Below are positions 19,859-31,180 of a stretch of 64,000 nt of DNA, piece by piece. The notes beneath the pieces are model-generated. The model was not told the origin of the DNA. It searched no databases and worked only from the letters and a program-made list of their open reading frames with translations. The position numbers and the translations under genes are program-made. Origin of the DNA: Nitrosomonas halophila (lineage in GTDB: Bacteria; Pseudomonadota; Gammaproteobacteria; Burkholderiales; Nitrosomonadaceae); the NCBI RefSeq assembly GCF_900107165.1, contig NZ_FNOY01000007.1, positions 1 to 64,000 of the forward strand, given 5' to 3'. Within the stretch, counting starts at the first letter, position 1. The number at the start of each line of letters is the position of its first letter.

Positions 19859-21037
19859 TCAACGTGCACGCAATTCAAGAATTTCAACAGCAGGCAATTT
19901 TTTTCCTTCCAGAAACTCCAGGAATGCACCACCGGCAGTAGATATATACGAGACCTTGTCATAGATATCGTATTTTTGAATGGCTGCGATAGTGTCTCCG
20001 CCACCGGCTAGAGTGAAAGCGCTGGTTTCGGCAATCGCTTTGGCAATCGCACGTGTACCTTCGCCAAATTGATCAAATTCAAACACACCGACTGGACCGT
20101 TCCAAACGACCGTCCCAGCCTGCATGATAATGTCAACCAGTTCCTGCGCGCTTTTGGGACCGATATCAAAAATCATGTCGTCATCAGCAACATTGTCCGC
20201 AGTCTTCAAAACTGCCGGCTCATCCGCTGAAAAATTCTTGCCCACTACGACGTCGACTGCGATTGGAATAGTCGCATTGCGCGCCTGCATTTTTTCCATC
20301 AGAGATTTGGCAACCGGCACCAGATCGTCTTCGCAGAGCGACTTGCCAACATTATGACCCGCTGCTCTGAGAAAGGTATTGGCAATTCCGCCACCAACCA
20401 CTAGCTGATCCACCTTTTCGGAAAGGGATTCCAGAACCGTCAGTTTGGTAGAAACTTTGGATCCCCCGACAATCGCCACCATTGGTCGCGCCGGCTCATG
20501 CAGCGCCTTGGTGAGCGCATCGAGCTCCTCTGTCAGCAGAATTCCTGCGCAGGCGACCGGTGCATATTGTGCGACCCCATGGGTTGACGCTTCTGCCCGG
20601 TGCGCAGTACCAAAAGCATCCATCACGAAGATGTCGCATAGACTGGCATATTTGCGTGCAGTCTCCTCGTTGTTCTTTTTCTCACCCTTGTTGATTCGGC
20701 AGTTTTCCAGGACCACCAGCTCGCCCGCTGCGACTTCAAATCCCCCATCCATCCAGTCCTTGATCAGACGAACAGGCTTTCCCAGTCGTTTGCTAATATC
20801 ATCAGCTACGGGTTGAAGGGAATTTTCCACAGTCCATACACCTTCTTCAGGGCGACCTAAATGGGAAGTAACCATCACTCTCGCGCCTTGTGCCACGCAG
20901 TGATTGATGGTAGCCATGGATGCAGCAATTCGCGCATCGGAAGTGACTTTCCCGTCTTTAATCGGCACATTGAGATCGGCGCGGATAAAGACACGTTTAT
21001 TATTTAAGTCTAGATCGATCAGTTTAATGACGGACAC
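19859..21037 (-). CDS. pgk: Phosphoglycerate kinase
   Basis: The enzyme phosphorylates 3-phosphoglycerate with ATP in the Calvin cycle and runs the reverse way in glycolysis. The 392-residue protein shows the N-terminal substrate site ([16 protein letters not shown]), SHLGRPEEG, the hinge block [19 protein letters not shown] and the nucleotide loop [11 protein letters not shown]. The start is a GTG at 21037 preceded by GGAG at 5 nt; no in-frame ATG is nearby. A 363-nt spacer containing a strong inverted repeat separates it from gap. Confidence 0.97.
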   Translation of the reverse strand: MSVIKLIDLDLNNKRVFIRADLNVPIKDGKVTSDARIAASMATINHCVAQGARVMVTSHLGRPEEGVWTVENSLQPVADDISKRLGKPVRLIKDWMDGGFEVAAGELVVLENCRINKGEKKNNEETARKYASLCDIFVMDAFGTAHRAEASTHGVAQYAPVACAGILLTEELDALTKALHEPARPMVAIVGGSKVSTKLTVLESLSEKVDQLVVGGGIANTFLRAAGHNVGKSLCEDDLVPVAKSLMEKMQARNATIPIAVDVVVGKNFSADEPAVLKTADNVADDDMIFDIGPKSAQELVDIIMQAGTVVWNGPVGVFEFDQFGEGTRAIAKAIAETSAFTLAGGGDTIAAIQKYDIYDKVSYISTAGGAFLEFLEGKKLPAVEILELRAR

Positions 21038-21400
21038 ATTAACTCCATATCTTGCGGATGTTGGTAAAGAAGCGGAAGATGGTTACCTTCCGGTATTTGA
21101 ATTCAGGAAGAATAATCGCGAAAGCCCTGTTGCCGAAAGGCAGAAATGCGTGTTACTCGATGGTTGTCTCAAGCTGTTTATTCCTGTCTGCAATCACCAG
21201 GCACGGGATATAACAATTGACTGCATGACAATTGCTTGAAGGCTTGCCCGCTATGATTTTCAAGGAAAATTCACTGGTCTACCCCTGACGAAGTATGCGA
21301 AACCGATCCGCATGCTTCGTCAGGGACGTCCAATTCGGGCCATACGAGCACCTTTCATGGACACCATCCACTCTTGCAGGCTCTTGCTAATTCAGCATGG
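21038..21400 (-). other. gap-pgk spacer
   Basis: A 363-nt gap within the Calvin/glycolysis cluster. Its one clear feature is the long inverted repeat at 21283-21325. No protein-coding frame here is convincing, and no box pair good enough to call a pgk promoter was found. Confidence 0.45.
21283..21325 (-). repeat. 17-bp inverted repeat between gap and pgk
   Basis: Arms 21283-21299 and 21309-21325 (CCCTGACGAAG...) pair over 17 positions with one mismatch around a 9-nt loop. The hairpin lies 76 nt after the gap stop in the direction of transcription. No T-run follows, so a simple intrinsic terminator is unlikely. An RNA-processing or stabilising hairpin that sets different gap and pgk levels is a reasonable guess. 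Confidence 0.65.
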
Positions 21401-22414
<1,014 letters not shown>

Positions 22415-22463
22415 TTATGCAAAAACTTGTGCCATCGACGAAAAATAAATTTCATCCATTCAT

Positions 22464-24482
22464 TTACAGAATCTTTTTCACCGCATCAACGACGTTGTCG
22501 ACCGTAAATCCGAAATACTTGAATAGCTCCCCTGCTGGTGCCGATTCACCGAATGTATCGATTCCGATCACCACGCCATCCAAGCCGACATACTTGCGCC
22601 AATAATCGGTCACACCGGCTTCCACCGCCACACGCTTGATCCCGGCCGGCAATACACTCTCGCGATAGTCCTGTTCCTGCCTATCGAATACGCTCGTGCA
22701 AGGCATTGAAACGATGCGCACCATCACATTGGATTCAGCCAGCACTTTCTGCGCAGCCATGGCCAATCCCACTTCGGAGCCGGTCGCAATAATGATTGCC
22801 TGAGGTTTTCCATTGGTTGCTTCGGACAGAACATAGCCACCTTTGCTAACCAAACCAATTGTCATCGCATCCCGTTTCTGGAACGGCAAATTCTGACGGC
22901 TAAATATGAGGGAAGTGGGTCCCTCACGCCGCTCTATGGCACGCACCCAAGCAATGGTAGATTCCACGGTATCACATGGCCGCCAAACATCCATATTCGG
23001 AATCAGTCGCAGCGTTGCTGTCTGTTCGACTGGCTGATGGGTCGGTCCATCTTCACCCAGGCCGATCGAATCATGGGTAAATACAAAAATATTACGAATT
23101 TTCATCAATGCTGCCATGCGCAAGGCATTGCGAGCATACTCCGAGAACATCAGGAAGGTGCCACCGTACGGGATAATGCCCCCATGCAGTGACATGCCAT
23201 TCATGATGGCACTCATACCAAATTCCCTGACGCCATAGTAAACATAGTTACCCGTACTGTCCGCACTCACCCCCTGGGAGCCTGACCACATTGTCAGATT
23301 GGAACCTGCCAGATCAGCTGATCCGCCCACCAATTCAGGCAACACCGGCGCCAGCGCCTCAATCGCATTCTGCGAGGCCTTGCGCGTAGCAATAGTTTCC
23401 TCTCTGGCATTGATTTGACTGATGACCCCATCGACATAATCAGACCAGTTGGCCGGCAGCTCGGCAGCCATGCGGCGATTGAACTCCGCAGCCTCAGCTG
23501 GGTATTTGTTGGCATATTCTGCAAACATCGCATTCCACTGGCTTTCCAACGCTTGGCCCTTGGCTCGCGCATCCCATGCATCGTAGACATCTTGCGGAAT
23601 TTCGAAAGGCAAATGATGCCAACCGATATGCGGACGGGCAGCAGCAATTTCCTCGTCTCCCAATGCCGCACCATGTACTGCGTGGGTATTGGCCTTATTT
23701 GGCGAGCCCATTCCGATAACCGTTTTGCAGCAAATCATGGTGGGTTTATCCTGCACTTTTTTCGCCGCCTCGATGGCCGCCTCGATCGCTTCAGGATCAT
23801 GTCCATTCACATCAGGTATGACGTGCCAGCCATAGGCTTCGAAGCGTTTGGGCGTATCGTCCGTGAACCAACCTTCCACATGACCATCAATGGAAATCCC
23901 GTTATCGTCATAGAAACAGACCAGCTTACCCAGTTTTAACGTGCCGGCCAACGAACAGGCCTCATGCGAAATACCTTCCATCAGACAACCATCACCCAAA
24001 AACACATAAGTGTGATGATCCACGACCGGGAATCCGGGGCGATTGAATTCTTGTGCGAGAATTTTTTCCGCTAGTGCCATGCCCACTGCATTGGTTATGC
24101 CCTGCCCCAATGGGCCTGTCGTCGTTTCAACCCCCGGTGTATAGCCATACTCTGGATGACCGGGCGTCTTGGAATGCAATTGACGGAAATTCTTGATATC
24201 CTCGATGGTTACGTCATAACCCGACAAATGCAGCAATGCGTACAACAACATGGAACCATGGCCATTTGACAGCACGAAACGATCACGATCGGCCCATTTG
24301 GGATTGGCGGGATTATGGCGCAAATGATGAATCCACAGCACTTCGGAGATTTCTGCCATGCCCATTGGCATACCAGGATGACCGGAATTGGCTTTTTGGA
24401 CAGCATCCATAGCCAGTGCGCGGATGGCACTAGTCAAATTTTTGAATACTGGCGCGTCGAAATCCTTAAATGCTTCCTTCAT
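22464..24482 (-). CDS. tkt: Transketolase
   Basis: Transketolase moves two-carbon units between sugar phosphates and is essential for ribulose-1,5-bisphosphate regeneration. The 672-residue protein has the thiamine-diphosphate motif (GDGCLMEG to [12 protein letters not shown]). It also has the N-terminal [14 protein letters not shown], the pyrimidine-domain block [20 protein letters not shown] and the C-terminal domain ending in VDAVKKIL. It is the first gene of the cluster tkt-gap-pgk-pyk-fba. Confidence 0.97.
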   Translation of the reverse strand: MKEAFKDFDAPVFKNLTSAIRALAMDAVQKANSGHPGMPMGMAEISEVLWIHHLRHNPANPKWADRDRFVLSNGHGSMLLYALLHLSGYDVTIEDIKNFRQLHSKTPGHPEYGYTPGVETTTGPLGQGITNAVGMALAEKILAQEFNRPGFPVVDHHTYVFLGDGCLMEGISHEACSLAGTLKLGKLVCFYDDNGISIDGHVEGWFTDDTPKRFEAYGWHVIPDVNGHDPEAIEAAIEAAKKVQDKPTMICCKTVIGMGSPNKANTHAVHGAALGDEEIAAARPHIGWHHLPFEIPQDVYDAWDARAKGQALESQWNAMFAEYANKYPAEAAEFNRRMAAELPANWSDYVDGVISQINAREETIATRKASQNAIEALAPVLPELVGGSADLAGSNLTMWSGSQGVSADSTGNYVYYGVREFGMSAIMNGMSLHGGIIPYGGTFLMFSEYARNALRMAALMKIRNIFVFTHDSIGLGEDGPTHQPVEQTATLRLIPNMDVWRPCDTVESTIAWVRAIERREGPTSLIFSRQNLPFQKRDAMTIGLVSKGGYVLSEATNGKPQAIIIATGSEVGLAMAAQKVLAESNVMVRIVSMPCTSVFDRQEQDYRESVLPAGIKRVAVEAGVTDYWRKYVGLDGVVIGIDTFGESAPAGELFKYFGFTVDNVVDAVKKIL

Positions 24483-24636
24483 TTATTCTCACCCTTGAAT
24501 TATTCAAAAGACTCAGCCCGATCTTCCGCGCCATACGACAACAAAAGCCGGCAAAAACGTATATTATCTCTTAAGTTAAAATACTTCACAACTGAATGTT
24601 TGCTTGTCTATTCACATTACAGGATTTATTCCGGGG

Positions 24637-24664
24637 TTGCTGTAGAGGCGCTCACTGGTAAAAT
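24637..24664 (+). promoter_or_regulatory. Candidate promoter for tRNA-Ser
   Basis: TTGCTG (24637-24642) and TAAAAT (24659-24664, 5 of 6 bases) are separated by 16 nt. They lie about 60 nt before the mature tRNA 5' end on the same strand. Confidence 0.45.
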
Positions 24665-24726
24665 GCTCCTGGAGCAGGTATCATGCGCACAAGCACAGCA
24701 CGAGTAACTGGAAGTCAAGCAGCATA

Positions 24727-24814
24727 GGAAGAGTGGCCGAGTGGTTGAAGGCACTGGTCTTGAAAACCAGCAACAGGAAACTGTTCGTGGGTTCGAATCC
24801 CACCTCTTCCGCCA
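24727..24814 (+). tRNA. tRNA-Ser (anticodon UGA)
   Basis: The 88-nt sequence folds as a class II tRNA. The acceptor stem GGAAGAG pairs with CTCTTCC, the D-arm follows TGGCCGAGTGG, and the anticodon loop reads CT-TGA-AA between paired ACTGG/CCAG-type arms. A long variable arm (CAACAGGAAACTGTTC region) and a GTTCGAATC T-loop follow. Discriminator G and an encoded CCA end it at 24814. The UGA anticodon reads UCA/UCG/UCU-type serine codons. It stands alone between tkt and hpnH. Confidence 0.97.
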
Positions 24815-25028
24815 CCTATCCGGAATGTTTCTGAACAAACCAGGGCGATACTGACCAGTCTTTGCATTTAGACTATGTGTTTATTCAAGACTCTTTCGAC
24901 AAAAAAACGCCTGACAAGAGATGAGATGGATTGGCCACTACTGACCGCCGTCATTCTTCAACGCCTGGCGGTGAGAGCGCCCAAACAAACAGAATAGATG
25001 CGCATACCTATAAATGGAGAAATTTTAA

Positions 25029-26192
25029 ATGAGCGTCCCATTTTTGCAGCAATATCGAGTCGGTAGTTACATTCTCAAACAAAAACTACAGGGCAATAAA
25101 CGCTACCCGCTGGTATTGATGCTCGAGCCTCTGTTTCAATGCAACCTGGCCTGCGCGGGATGTGGCAAGATTGATTATCCAGAGGAGACGTTGCGCCGCC
25201 GCTTGAGCGTGGATGAATGCTTGCACGCAGTCGACGAATGCGGGGCGCCGGTTGTTTCCATCGCTGGTGGAGAACCGCTCATTCACAAGGAAATGCCTCA
25301 GATCGTACAAGGCATCATCGAGCGCAAGAAATTTGTCTATTTGTGCACCAACGCGCTCTTGCTGGACAGTCGCATGGATGACTACCAGCCATCACCCTAC
25401 CTGACTTTCTCCATTCACCTGGATGGCAATCGGGAGCGGCATGACACCTCCGTCTGTCGGGAAGGCGTGTATGACAAAGTGATCCCGGTCATTCGACAAG
25501 CGCTAGAAAGAGGGTTCAGGGTTACGGTCAATTGCACCCTGTTTCAACAAGAAACCGCAGAAGAAGTGGCCGAATTTTTCGATACCGCCACCGAACTGGG
25601 CGTCGAAGGCATCAATGTTTCACCGGGTTTCAGTTACGAGCATGCCCCCCGTCAGGATGTCTTTTTGCAACGTTCTGTTAGCAAGCGGCTATTTCGTAAC
25701 ATTTTTCAGCTCGGCAAGAAGCGCAAACAACCCTGGAAATTCAATCATTCCAGTCTCTATCTGGACTTTCTGGCCGGCAACCAGAATTACCAATGCACGG
25801 CCTGGGGCAATCCCACGCGCAATCTCTTCGGTTGGCAACGGCCCTGCTATTTACTGGTGGATGAAGGTTACGCAACGAGCTTTCGCGAGCTGATGGAGGA
25901 AACCGATTGGGATCAGTATGGCGTAGGGAACAATCCAAAATGCGCGAATTGCATGGCGCATTGCGGCTTCGAGCCCACTGCAATCAACGACACCTTCGAT
26001 CATCCGATTAAAGCACTGCGTGTGAGCATGCGCGGCCCACGTACTGAAGGGCCCATGGCGCCGGATCCCTCACAGAAACCCAATCTGTCTCCAGACAACG
26101 GCAGCAAACAGTCAGCCTTTCCTTTACCGGTGACCGTTGAACGCAAGGCTTCCGCAACATCGCAGGATAACTCCTCACGTTCGGACAATTAA
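25029..26192 (+). CDS. hpnH: Hopanoid radical SAM protein HpnH (adenosylhopane synthase)
   Basis: HpnH joins the 5'-deoxyadenosyl group of S-adenosylmethionine to diploptene, the first step of the extended hopanoid side chain. The 387-residue protein has the radical SAM cysteine motif in FQCNLACAGCGK (about residues 37-48) and the GGEPL SAM-binding block. A C-terminal cysteine-rich segment (CANCMAHCGFEPTA) follows, then the family's SMRGPR region. The last ~40 residues are polar and probably disordered. It begins the hpnH-hpnB-hpnM-hpnN run. Squalene-hopene cyclase is not in the window. Confidence 0.95.
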   Translation: MSVPFLQQYRVGSYILKQKLQGNKRYPLVLMLEPLFQCNLACAGCGKIDYPEETLRRRLSVDECLHAVDECGAPVVSIAGGEPLIHKEMPQIVQGIIERKKFVYLCTNALLLDSRMDDYQPSPYLTFSIHLDGNRERHDTSVCREGVYDKVIPVIRQALERGFRVTVNCTLFQQETAEEVAEFFDTATELGVEGINVSPGFSYEHAPRQDVFLQRSVSKRLFRNIFQLGKKRKQPWKFNHSSLYLDFLAGNQNYQCTAWGNPTRNLFGWQRPCYLLVDEGYATSFRELMEETDWDQYGVGNNPKCANCMAHCGFEPTAINDTFDHPIKALRVSMRGPRTEGPMAPDPSQKPNLSPDNGSKQSAFPLPVTVERKASATSQDNSSRSDN

Positions 26193-26400
26193 GCAGCGTT
26201 GCCGGGCAGCCGCCCTGGCCGCCCGTCAGGAAACGACTGGAGCGCAGAGAACCAGTGATCTGGAAACGCCTATCCCCGGCTTGACACAGAACGCGCCCAA
26301 CGAAAAAAGGGCGACGTTCCCCAGCGCACTCTCAGGAACTCAAGTTGCGGTCCGTCATGCATATCTTAACTATTGAACGCATGCCACTCTATCCGTAACA

Positions 26401-27543
26401 ATGAGTACAGTTGCAATCTACTTGGCGCTTGCCGGCACATTTTTCTGGTGGGTGATTTTGCTGGCCCCATGGCAGGCTTGGCGCACCCGCGAATTGCTCG
26501 AGCCCAACGAAAGGCTAGTCGGAGCCGATACGGCAGCCCGGGCATTCAGCGAAGTGACCATTTTGATTCCGGCACGCAACGAAGCCCAGGTTATTGCACA
26601 AACCTTAGACGGCTTACTGGCCCAAAGTCACGACCTGCGAATAATTGTCATCGACGATCAATCAGATGACAATACCGCCGCTTTAGCAAGCCAAAAAGGG
26701 GCGCAGGTAATATCTGGCACATCTCCGCCCAAAGGCTGGAGCGGCAAACTCTGGGCATTGCAACAGGGATTACGGGAAGCGCATACCCGCTACACGCTCC
26801 TGCTGGATGCGGATATCACATTGGCACCTGGAACTTTAGCTGCCCTACTCGATAAAGCGCAGCAGGAAAACCTGTCGCTGATTTCCTTGATGGCCAAACT
26901 GTCGACCGAACGTTTTTTCGAGCGCCTGCTGATACCAGCCTTTATTTTTTTCTTTAAACTGCTATATCCATTCAAACTGGCGAATGACCCGGCATCCCGC
27001 ATGGCAGCCGCTGCGGGAGGATGTATGCTAGTCGAAACCCGCGCACTTCGGGCTATCAATGCATTTGCCAGTATCCATGACGCGCTCATTGATGATTGCA
27101 CGCTGGCAAAAAAAATCAAACTGGCCGGTTTCAAGACTTGGATAGGACTCAGCCATGCAGCACAAAGCCACCGGGGTTACAATCGCCTGGGAGAGATTTG
27201 GAACATGGTTGCACGAACCGCCTATACGCAACTGCATTACTCCTTACCCTTGCTGCTACTATGTAGCATGATCATGACAAGCATGTTTTGGTTTGCGCCC
27301 ATGTCCGTCATACTTTCATCAGATACACTCTTCCTCGTCACGGGAATACTGGCTTGGCTGGCCATGTCGGTCGTTTATATACCGACGCTCAGGTTCTACC
27401 GCTGTTCATTACTCTGGGTATTGACCCTGCCCGTAATCGGCACGCTCTATCTGATGATGACATGGACCTCAGCGATTCGCTACTGGCAGGGCCAACGTGC
27501 CCAATGGAAAGATCGAAACTATGAGACTCCCAACAATGTTTAA
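26401..27543 (+). CDS. hpnB: Hopene-associated glycosyltransferase HpnB
   Basis: This 380-residue protein is a family 2 glycosyltransferase with an N-terminal membrane segment (about 4-22). The nucleotide-sugar fold includes VTILIPARNEAQVIA and IIVIDDQSDDNT, and the metal-binding DXD-like LLDADITLAPG. Two to three C-terminal membrane segments follow. The pattern PPKGWSGKLWALQQG is characteristic of HpnB. It is thought to act on hopanoid side chains, but its exact product is not established. A 208-nt gap with no evident feature separates it from hpnH, and its end overlaps hpnM. Confidence 0.9.
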   Translation: MSTVAIYLALAGTFFWWVILLAPWQAWRTRELLEPNERLVGADTAARAFSEVTILIPARNEAQVIAQTLDGLLAQSHDLRIIVIDDQSDDNTAALASQKGAQVISGTSPPKGWSGKLWALQQGLREAHTRYTLLLDADITLAPGTLAALLDKAQQENLSLISLMAKLSTERFFERLLIPAFIFFFKLLYPFKLANDPASRMAAAAGGCMLVETRALRAINAFASIHDALIDDCTLAKKIKLAGFKTWIGLSHAAQSHRGYNRLGEIWNMVARTAYTQLHYSLPLLLLCSMIMTSMFWFAPMSVILSSDTLFLVTGILAWLAMSVVYIPTLRFYRCSLLWVLTLPVIGTLYLMMTWTSAIRYWQGQRAQWKDRNYETPNNV

Positions 27544-28150
27544 AAAAGCGCTTAGTTTTCTGTTAATTGCGACCATGCTGACAACGGTGACTGCCACCTG
27601 GGCAGAGCAACCGCACCAGCAGGATCCCGAACAAGTGATCACCATACTTCAAGAGACGCTCATTCAAGCCATGCAGCAAGGGCAGCAAATCGGCTACGCC
27701 GGGCGTCTGAAGCTACTGGCGCCCGTTATCGAACAATCGCATGATCTCGCAACGATCATCCGCACCGCACTGGGCGCGCATTGGGCCGGACTGAGCACCG
27801 AGCAGCGGCAAGCCATCATCAAAACGTTCTCGGAACATAGCATCGCCACTTATGCGGACAGATTCGATCAGCACGACGGTGAGCACTTTACCATCATCGA
27901 ACAACGACAGCTTCCACGCGAACGAATACTGGTTCGCAGCCAGCTCGTTCAGGCTGATCGCACGACCATCACCTTCGATTACGTGCTGCATTATGTCGGC
28001 AATCAATGGCGCATTATCAATATCGTAGTCGATGGCGTCAGCGACCTGGCATTAAAGCGCGCCGAATACAACGCCGTCCTGCAGAAGGATAATATTGAAA
28101 CCTTGATTGGCATCCTGGAAGATAAAACCGCTCAACTGGGCCGGAATTGA
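27521..28150 (+). CDS. hpnM: Hopanoid-associated MlaC/Ttg2D-type transport protein HpnM
   Basis: The ~209-residue product has a signal peptide (about 1-29, ending ATWAEQ) and the MlaC-type fold: LLAPVIEQSHDLATI, TEQQRQAIIKTFSEHS and VDYVLH..GNQWRIINIVVDGVSDL-like blocks. MlaC proteins carry phospholipids across the periplasm; in hopanoid clusters the HpnM form is proposed to ferry hopanoids with HpnN. I chose the ATG at 27521, which overlaps hpnB by 23 nt; 27536 is also possible, and an earlier start at 27497 would give a poor signal sequence. Confidence 0.88.
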   Translation: MRLPTMFKKALSFLLIATMLTTVTATWAEQPHQQDPEQVITILQETLIQAMQQGQQIGYAGRLKLLAPVIEQSHDLATIIRTALGAHWAGLSTEQRQAIIKTFSEHSIATYADRFDQHDGEHFTIIEQRQLPRERILVRSQLVQADRTTITFDYVLHYVGNQWRIINIVVDGVSDLALKRAEYNAVLQKDNIETLIGILEDKTAQLGRN

Positions 28151-28263
28151 CCATCACCAGCATCAATCGAAAACGCAACTATATAAAAAATGACAATTTA
28201 TCATCTTTATAACCATATGTTATCTATATAGAATCGCGATCAACCCAGAATTCCAGGTTCAAT

Positions 28264-30930
28264 ATGCCCAACCCATACAGCACCAGCCAACGACTTTTTC
28301 TTGGCTGGATCGAATTTTCATATCGTCATGCCGCCTGGATCCTGTTGACTTTACTGCTGCTGGCAGTCATTGCAACGGGCTACACTGCACGCAATCTGGG
28401 TATTTATACCGACACGGCAGATATGCTTTCCGAGGATTTGCCATTCCGCGTCAATCTCGCGCGCTTTAATGAGTCCTTCCCTCAATACGATGAGACACTA
28501 TTATTGGTACTGGATGCGCCCACACCTGAGCAAGCGCACCAGGCCGCCACACGGCTGACTGCTTTTTTGCAGGCTGCTCCCGCTAGCAGCGGAGAAATAT
28601 ACCACCTCAGCGGTGAAGAATTTTTCCAAATCAATGGCCTGCTCTACAATGACCCCGACGAACTGGCGCAACTGGCTGATCGGCTGTCCGCCGCCCAGCC
28701 ACTGATCGCCAGAATCTCGCGTGATCCGACACTCCATGCTTTTCTCGAGGTGCTGAATGAGGCAATCGAAGCATTGCGCACAGGCAGGGAACTGGAACTG
28801 GCCGCCATTCTGCGAGATGTCGCCACCACACTCAAGGCCAATGAAAGCGGAACAAGGCATCCATTATCCTGGCAGGCATTGTTTCAGGAAGATGACAGAA
28901 AAACCAGCTATCGCGAATTCATCACTCTGAAACCGGAATTAGATTTTGAGCAACTTTTTCCAGCTGAGCAGATCATCTCCACCATCCGTGACGCCGTGCG
29001 CGAGCTCGACTTGGAGGGCCAATACGCAACCCAATTGCGCATCACGGGAGAAGTCGCCTTATCACACGAGGAGCTCAACAGCGCCATGCTCGGCGCGCAG
29101 GATGCTGGCGTCATCGCTCTGATCTGTGTTGCAGTCATACTGTTCGTCGCGCTGCGCTCGATCGGATCCGTGATCACGGTACTCGTCAGTCTGATGCTGG
29201 GGCTGATGCTGACCGCAGCTTTTGCCACCGTGGCTGTCGGTCATCTCAACCTGATCTCGATTGCATTTGCCGTACTCTATATCGGGTTGGGCGTAGATTA
29301 CGCGATTCATCTGCTGCTGCGCTATGCTGAATTGGCGAAAGACCACCGTCCCGGCACCGAAATTCTGTTGATCGCAGGACGCGACACGGGGCGATCATTG
29401 ATCATTTGCGCCCTCACCACGGCGATTGGCTTCTATGCCTTTACCCCCACGGACTATAGCGGCATCGCCGAACTCGGTGTAATTTCCGGCACAGGCATGC
29501 TCATCAGCCTGGTTGTTACCCTGACCGCCGTCCCCGCACTGCAACGCTTCCTGCCGGTCAAGGCAGAAGCGCTTCACAAAAGAACTATCACATCATGGCT
29601 GGCGACACACTGGCTACGCAAACCCAGAGCCGTTTTACTGGTTACCCTGCTAACTGCCCTGGCCTCGGCGACAACACTGCCCTATGTGCAGTTTGATCAC
29701 AACCTGCTGAATATGCAAAATCCGCAAGGAGAAGCCGTTCGCACCTTCCGTGAATTGCTGGCCGATAAGGATCACACACCTTGGTTTGGAGCGATTCCGG
29801 CACACAGCCTCCAGAAAGCAGAACAATTAACCCGGGAACTGGCCCAGCTGCCCGAAGTCAACAAAGTGATTAGCATCTCGGATTTCGTGCCCACGCAGCA
29901 AACCGAGAAACTTGCTCTGATCGATGATATTGCCTTAACTCTAGGGCCGGATTTTTTTGCAGAAATACCGCAGCGGGCGAATGCCCATCCCATCGAACAA
30001 CAGCAGGCGATACTGGAGACGTTACAACAATCCCTGGAACGTTTTGTGGCAGAAAGGCCGGAACACCCCACCTCATCAGCTGCATATGAACTCAGCACCA
30101 CCATCGGCGCATTGCGCTCGCGTCTGGCTGCACTGAATCCGCCTCAATCCATGGCATTGCTGGAAGCAATCAATCAGGATTTGCTGGGATTGCTGCCCGA
30201 TTCGCTTGAACGCCTACAAAAAGCACTGACTGCCGAGGCAGTTGATATCCAAACACTTCCAGAGTCCCTGCGCGTGCGCTGGCAGAGCGCAACCGGTGAC
30301 TATCTTGTCCTGGCCTACCCCGCCAGCAATATTGACGATAACGAAGCATTGCGAAGATTTGTGCGCACGGTACAACAGCATGCGCCGCAGCTCAGCGGCA
30401 CCCCTGCGATCATTCTTGAAGCCGGCGATGCGGTCGTGAACGCTTTCATACAGGCCTTCGCGCTGGCACTGATTGGCGCTGTACTCACATTGCTCTGGCT
30501 GCTCCGGAGCGTGGCTTCAACCGTGTTGGTTCTGATCCCGCTGCTACTGGCCGCCTTGTTCACCGTTACGGCAACTGTTGTATTCCACATTCCGTTCAAC
30601 TTTGCCAACATCATTGCCCTGCCATTATTACTGGGAATCGGCATCGACAGCAGCATACACATGGTGACCCGTAGCCGCCACCATCGCCTGACTGGCCACG
30701 GTCTCTTGCACACCAGCACGGCACGTGCAATTTTCTACAGCGCCATGTCGACAATGGCAGGCTTTGGCAGCCTGAGTTTCTCCACTCATCTGGGAACCGC
30801 CAGCATGGGATTGCTGCTTGCCATAGGCGTATTTTTCATCCTGGTCTGTGTATTCCTGGTTCTGCCCAATCTGCTGCAAGTACTGGACAGGACATCCATG
30901 ACAATCAACAAACGTGAATCAGGCGCTTGA
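28264..30930 (+). CDS. hpnN: Hopanoid RND transporter HpnN
   Basis: HpnN is an RND-superfamily (MmpL-like) inner-membrane exporter needed to move hopanoids to the outer membrane in species where it has been studied. The 888-residue protein has a membrane helix at about 20-38 and a large periplasmic domain. A first helix bundle (about 270-430) carries YIGLGVDYAIHLLLRY, a second periplasmic domain follows, and a second bundle (about 725-880) carries LLLGIGIDSSIHMV. The internal duplication of GxGxDxxIH is typical of this family. It lies 113 nt after hpnM. Confidence 0.94.
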   Translation: MPNPYSTSQRLFLGWIEFSYRHAAWILLTLLLLAVIATGYTARNLGIYTDTADMLSEDLPFRVNLARFNESFPQYDETLLLVLDAPTPEQAHQAATRLTAFLQAAPASSGEIYHLSGEEFFQINGLLYNDPDELAQLADRLSAAQPLIARISRDPTLHAFLEVLNEAIEALRTGRELELAAILRDVATTLKANESGTRHPLSWQALFQEDDRKTSYREFITLKPELDFEQLFPAEQIISTIRDAVRELDLEGQYATQLRITGEVALSHEELNSAMLGAQDAGVIALICVAVILFVALRSIGSVITVLVSLMLGLMLTAAFATVAVGHLNLISIAFAVLYIGLGVDYAIHLLLRYAELAKDHRPGTEILLIAGRDTGRSLIICALTTAIGFYAFTPTDYSGIAELGVISGTGMLISLVVTLTAVPALQRFLPVKAEALHKRTITSWLATHWLRKPRAVLLVTLLTALASATTLPYVQFDHNLLNMQNPQGEAVRTFRELLADKDHTPWFGAIPAHSLQKAEQLTRELAQLPEVNKVISISDFVPTQQTEKLALIDDIALTLGPDFFAEIPQRANAHPIEQQQAILETLQQSLERFVAERPEHPTSSAAYELSTTIGALRSRLAALNPPQSMALLEAINQDLLGLLPDSLERLQKALTAEAVDIQTLPESLRVRWQSATGDYLVLAYPASNIDDNEALRRFVRTVQQHAPQLSGTPAIILEAGDAVVNAFIQAFALALIGAVLTLLWLLRSVASTVLVLIPLLLAALFTVTATVVFHIPFNFANIIALPLLLGIGIDSSIHMVTRSRHHRLTGHGLLHTSTARAIFYSAMSTMAGFGSLSFSTHLGTASMGLLLAIGVFFILVCVFLVLPNLLQVLDRTSMTINKRESGA

Positions 30931-31180
30931 TGCTAAAATGGCTCGCTGTCAGTCTATGTACAACCGAGTAACATGCCGCTCCCCGGTCTCATAGCCAAGG
31001 CTTCACATGTGGGTGATGAAACATGGAGGCTGATTCTAATCCCTGGAAAAATACATTACGCAAAATTCTCTGACCGGCCGATCATGACTATTCTTTACGT
31101 GGTTATTGCATCATTTCCCTAGTAAAAAACCTTCATTCGCGGCCTGATTAACATTATTTCACCATTACCGAAGTCTATAC

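Noticed and set aside
24626-24838. 70-codon frame containing the string RWDSNPRT
   Set aside because: This is the well-known false translation of a tRNA gene's opposite strand.
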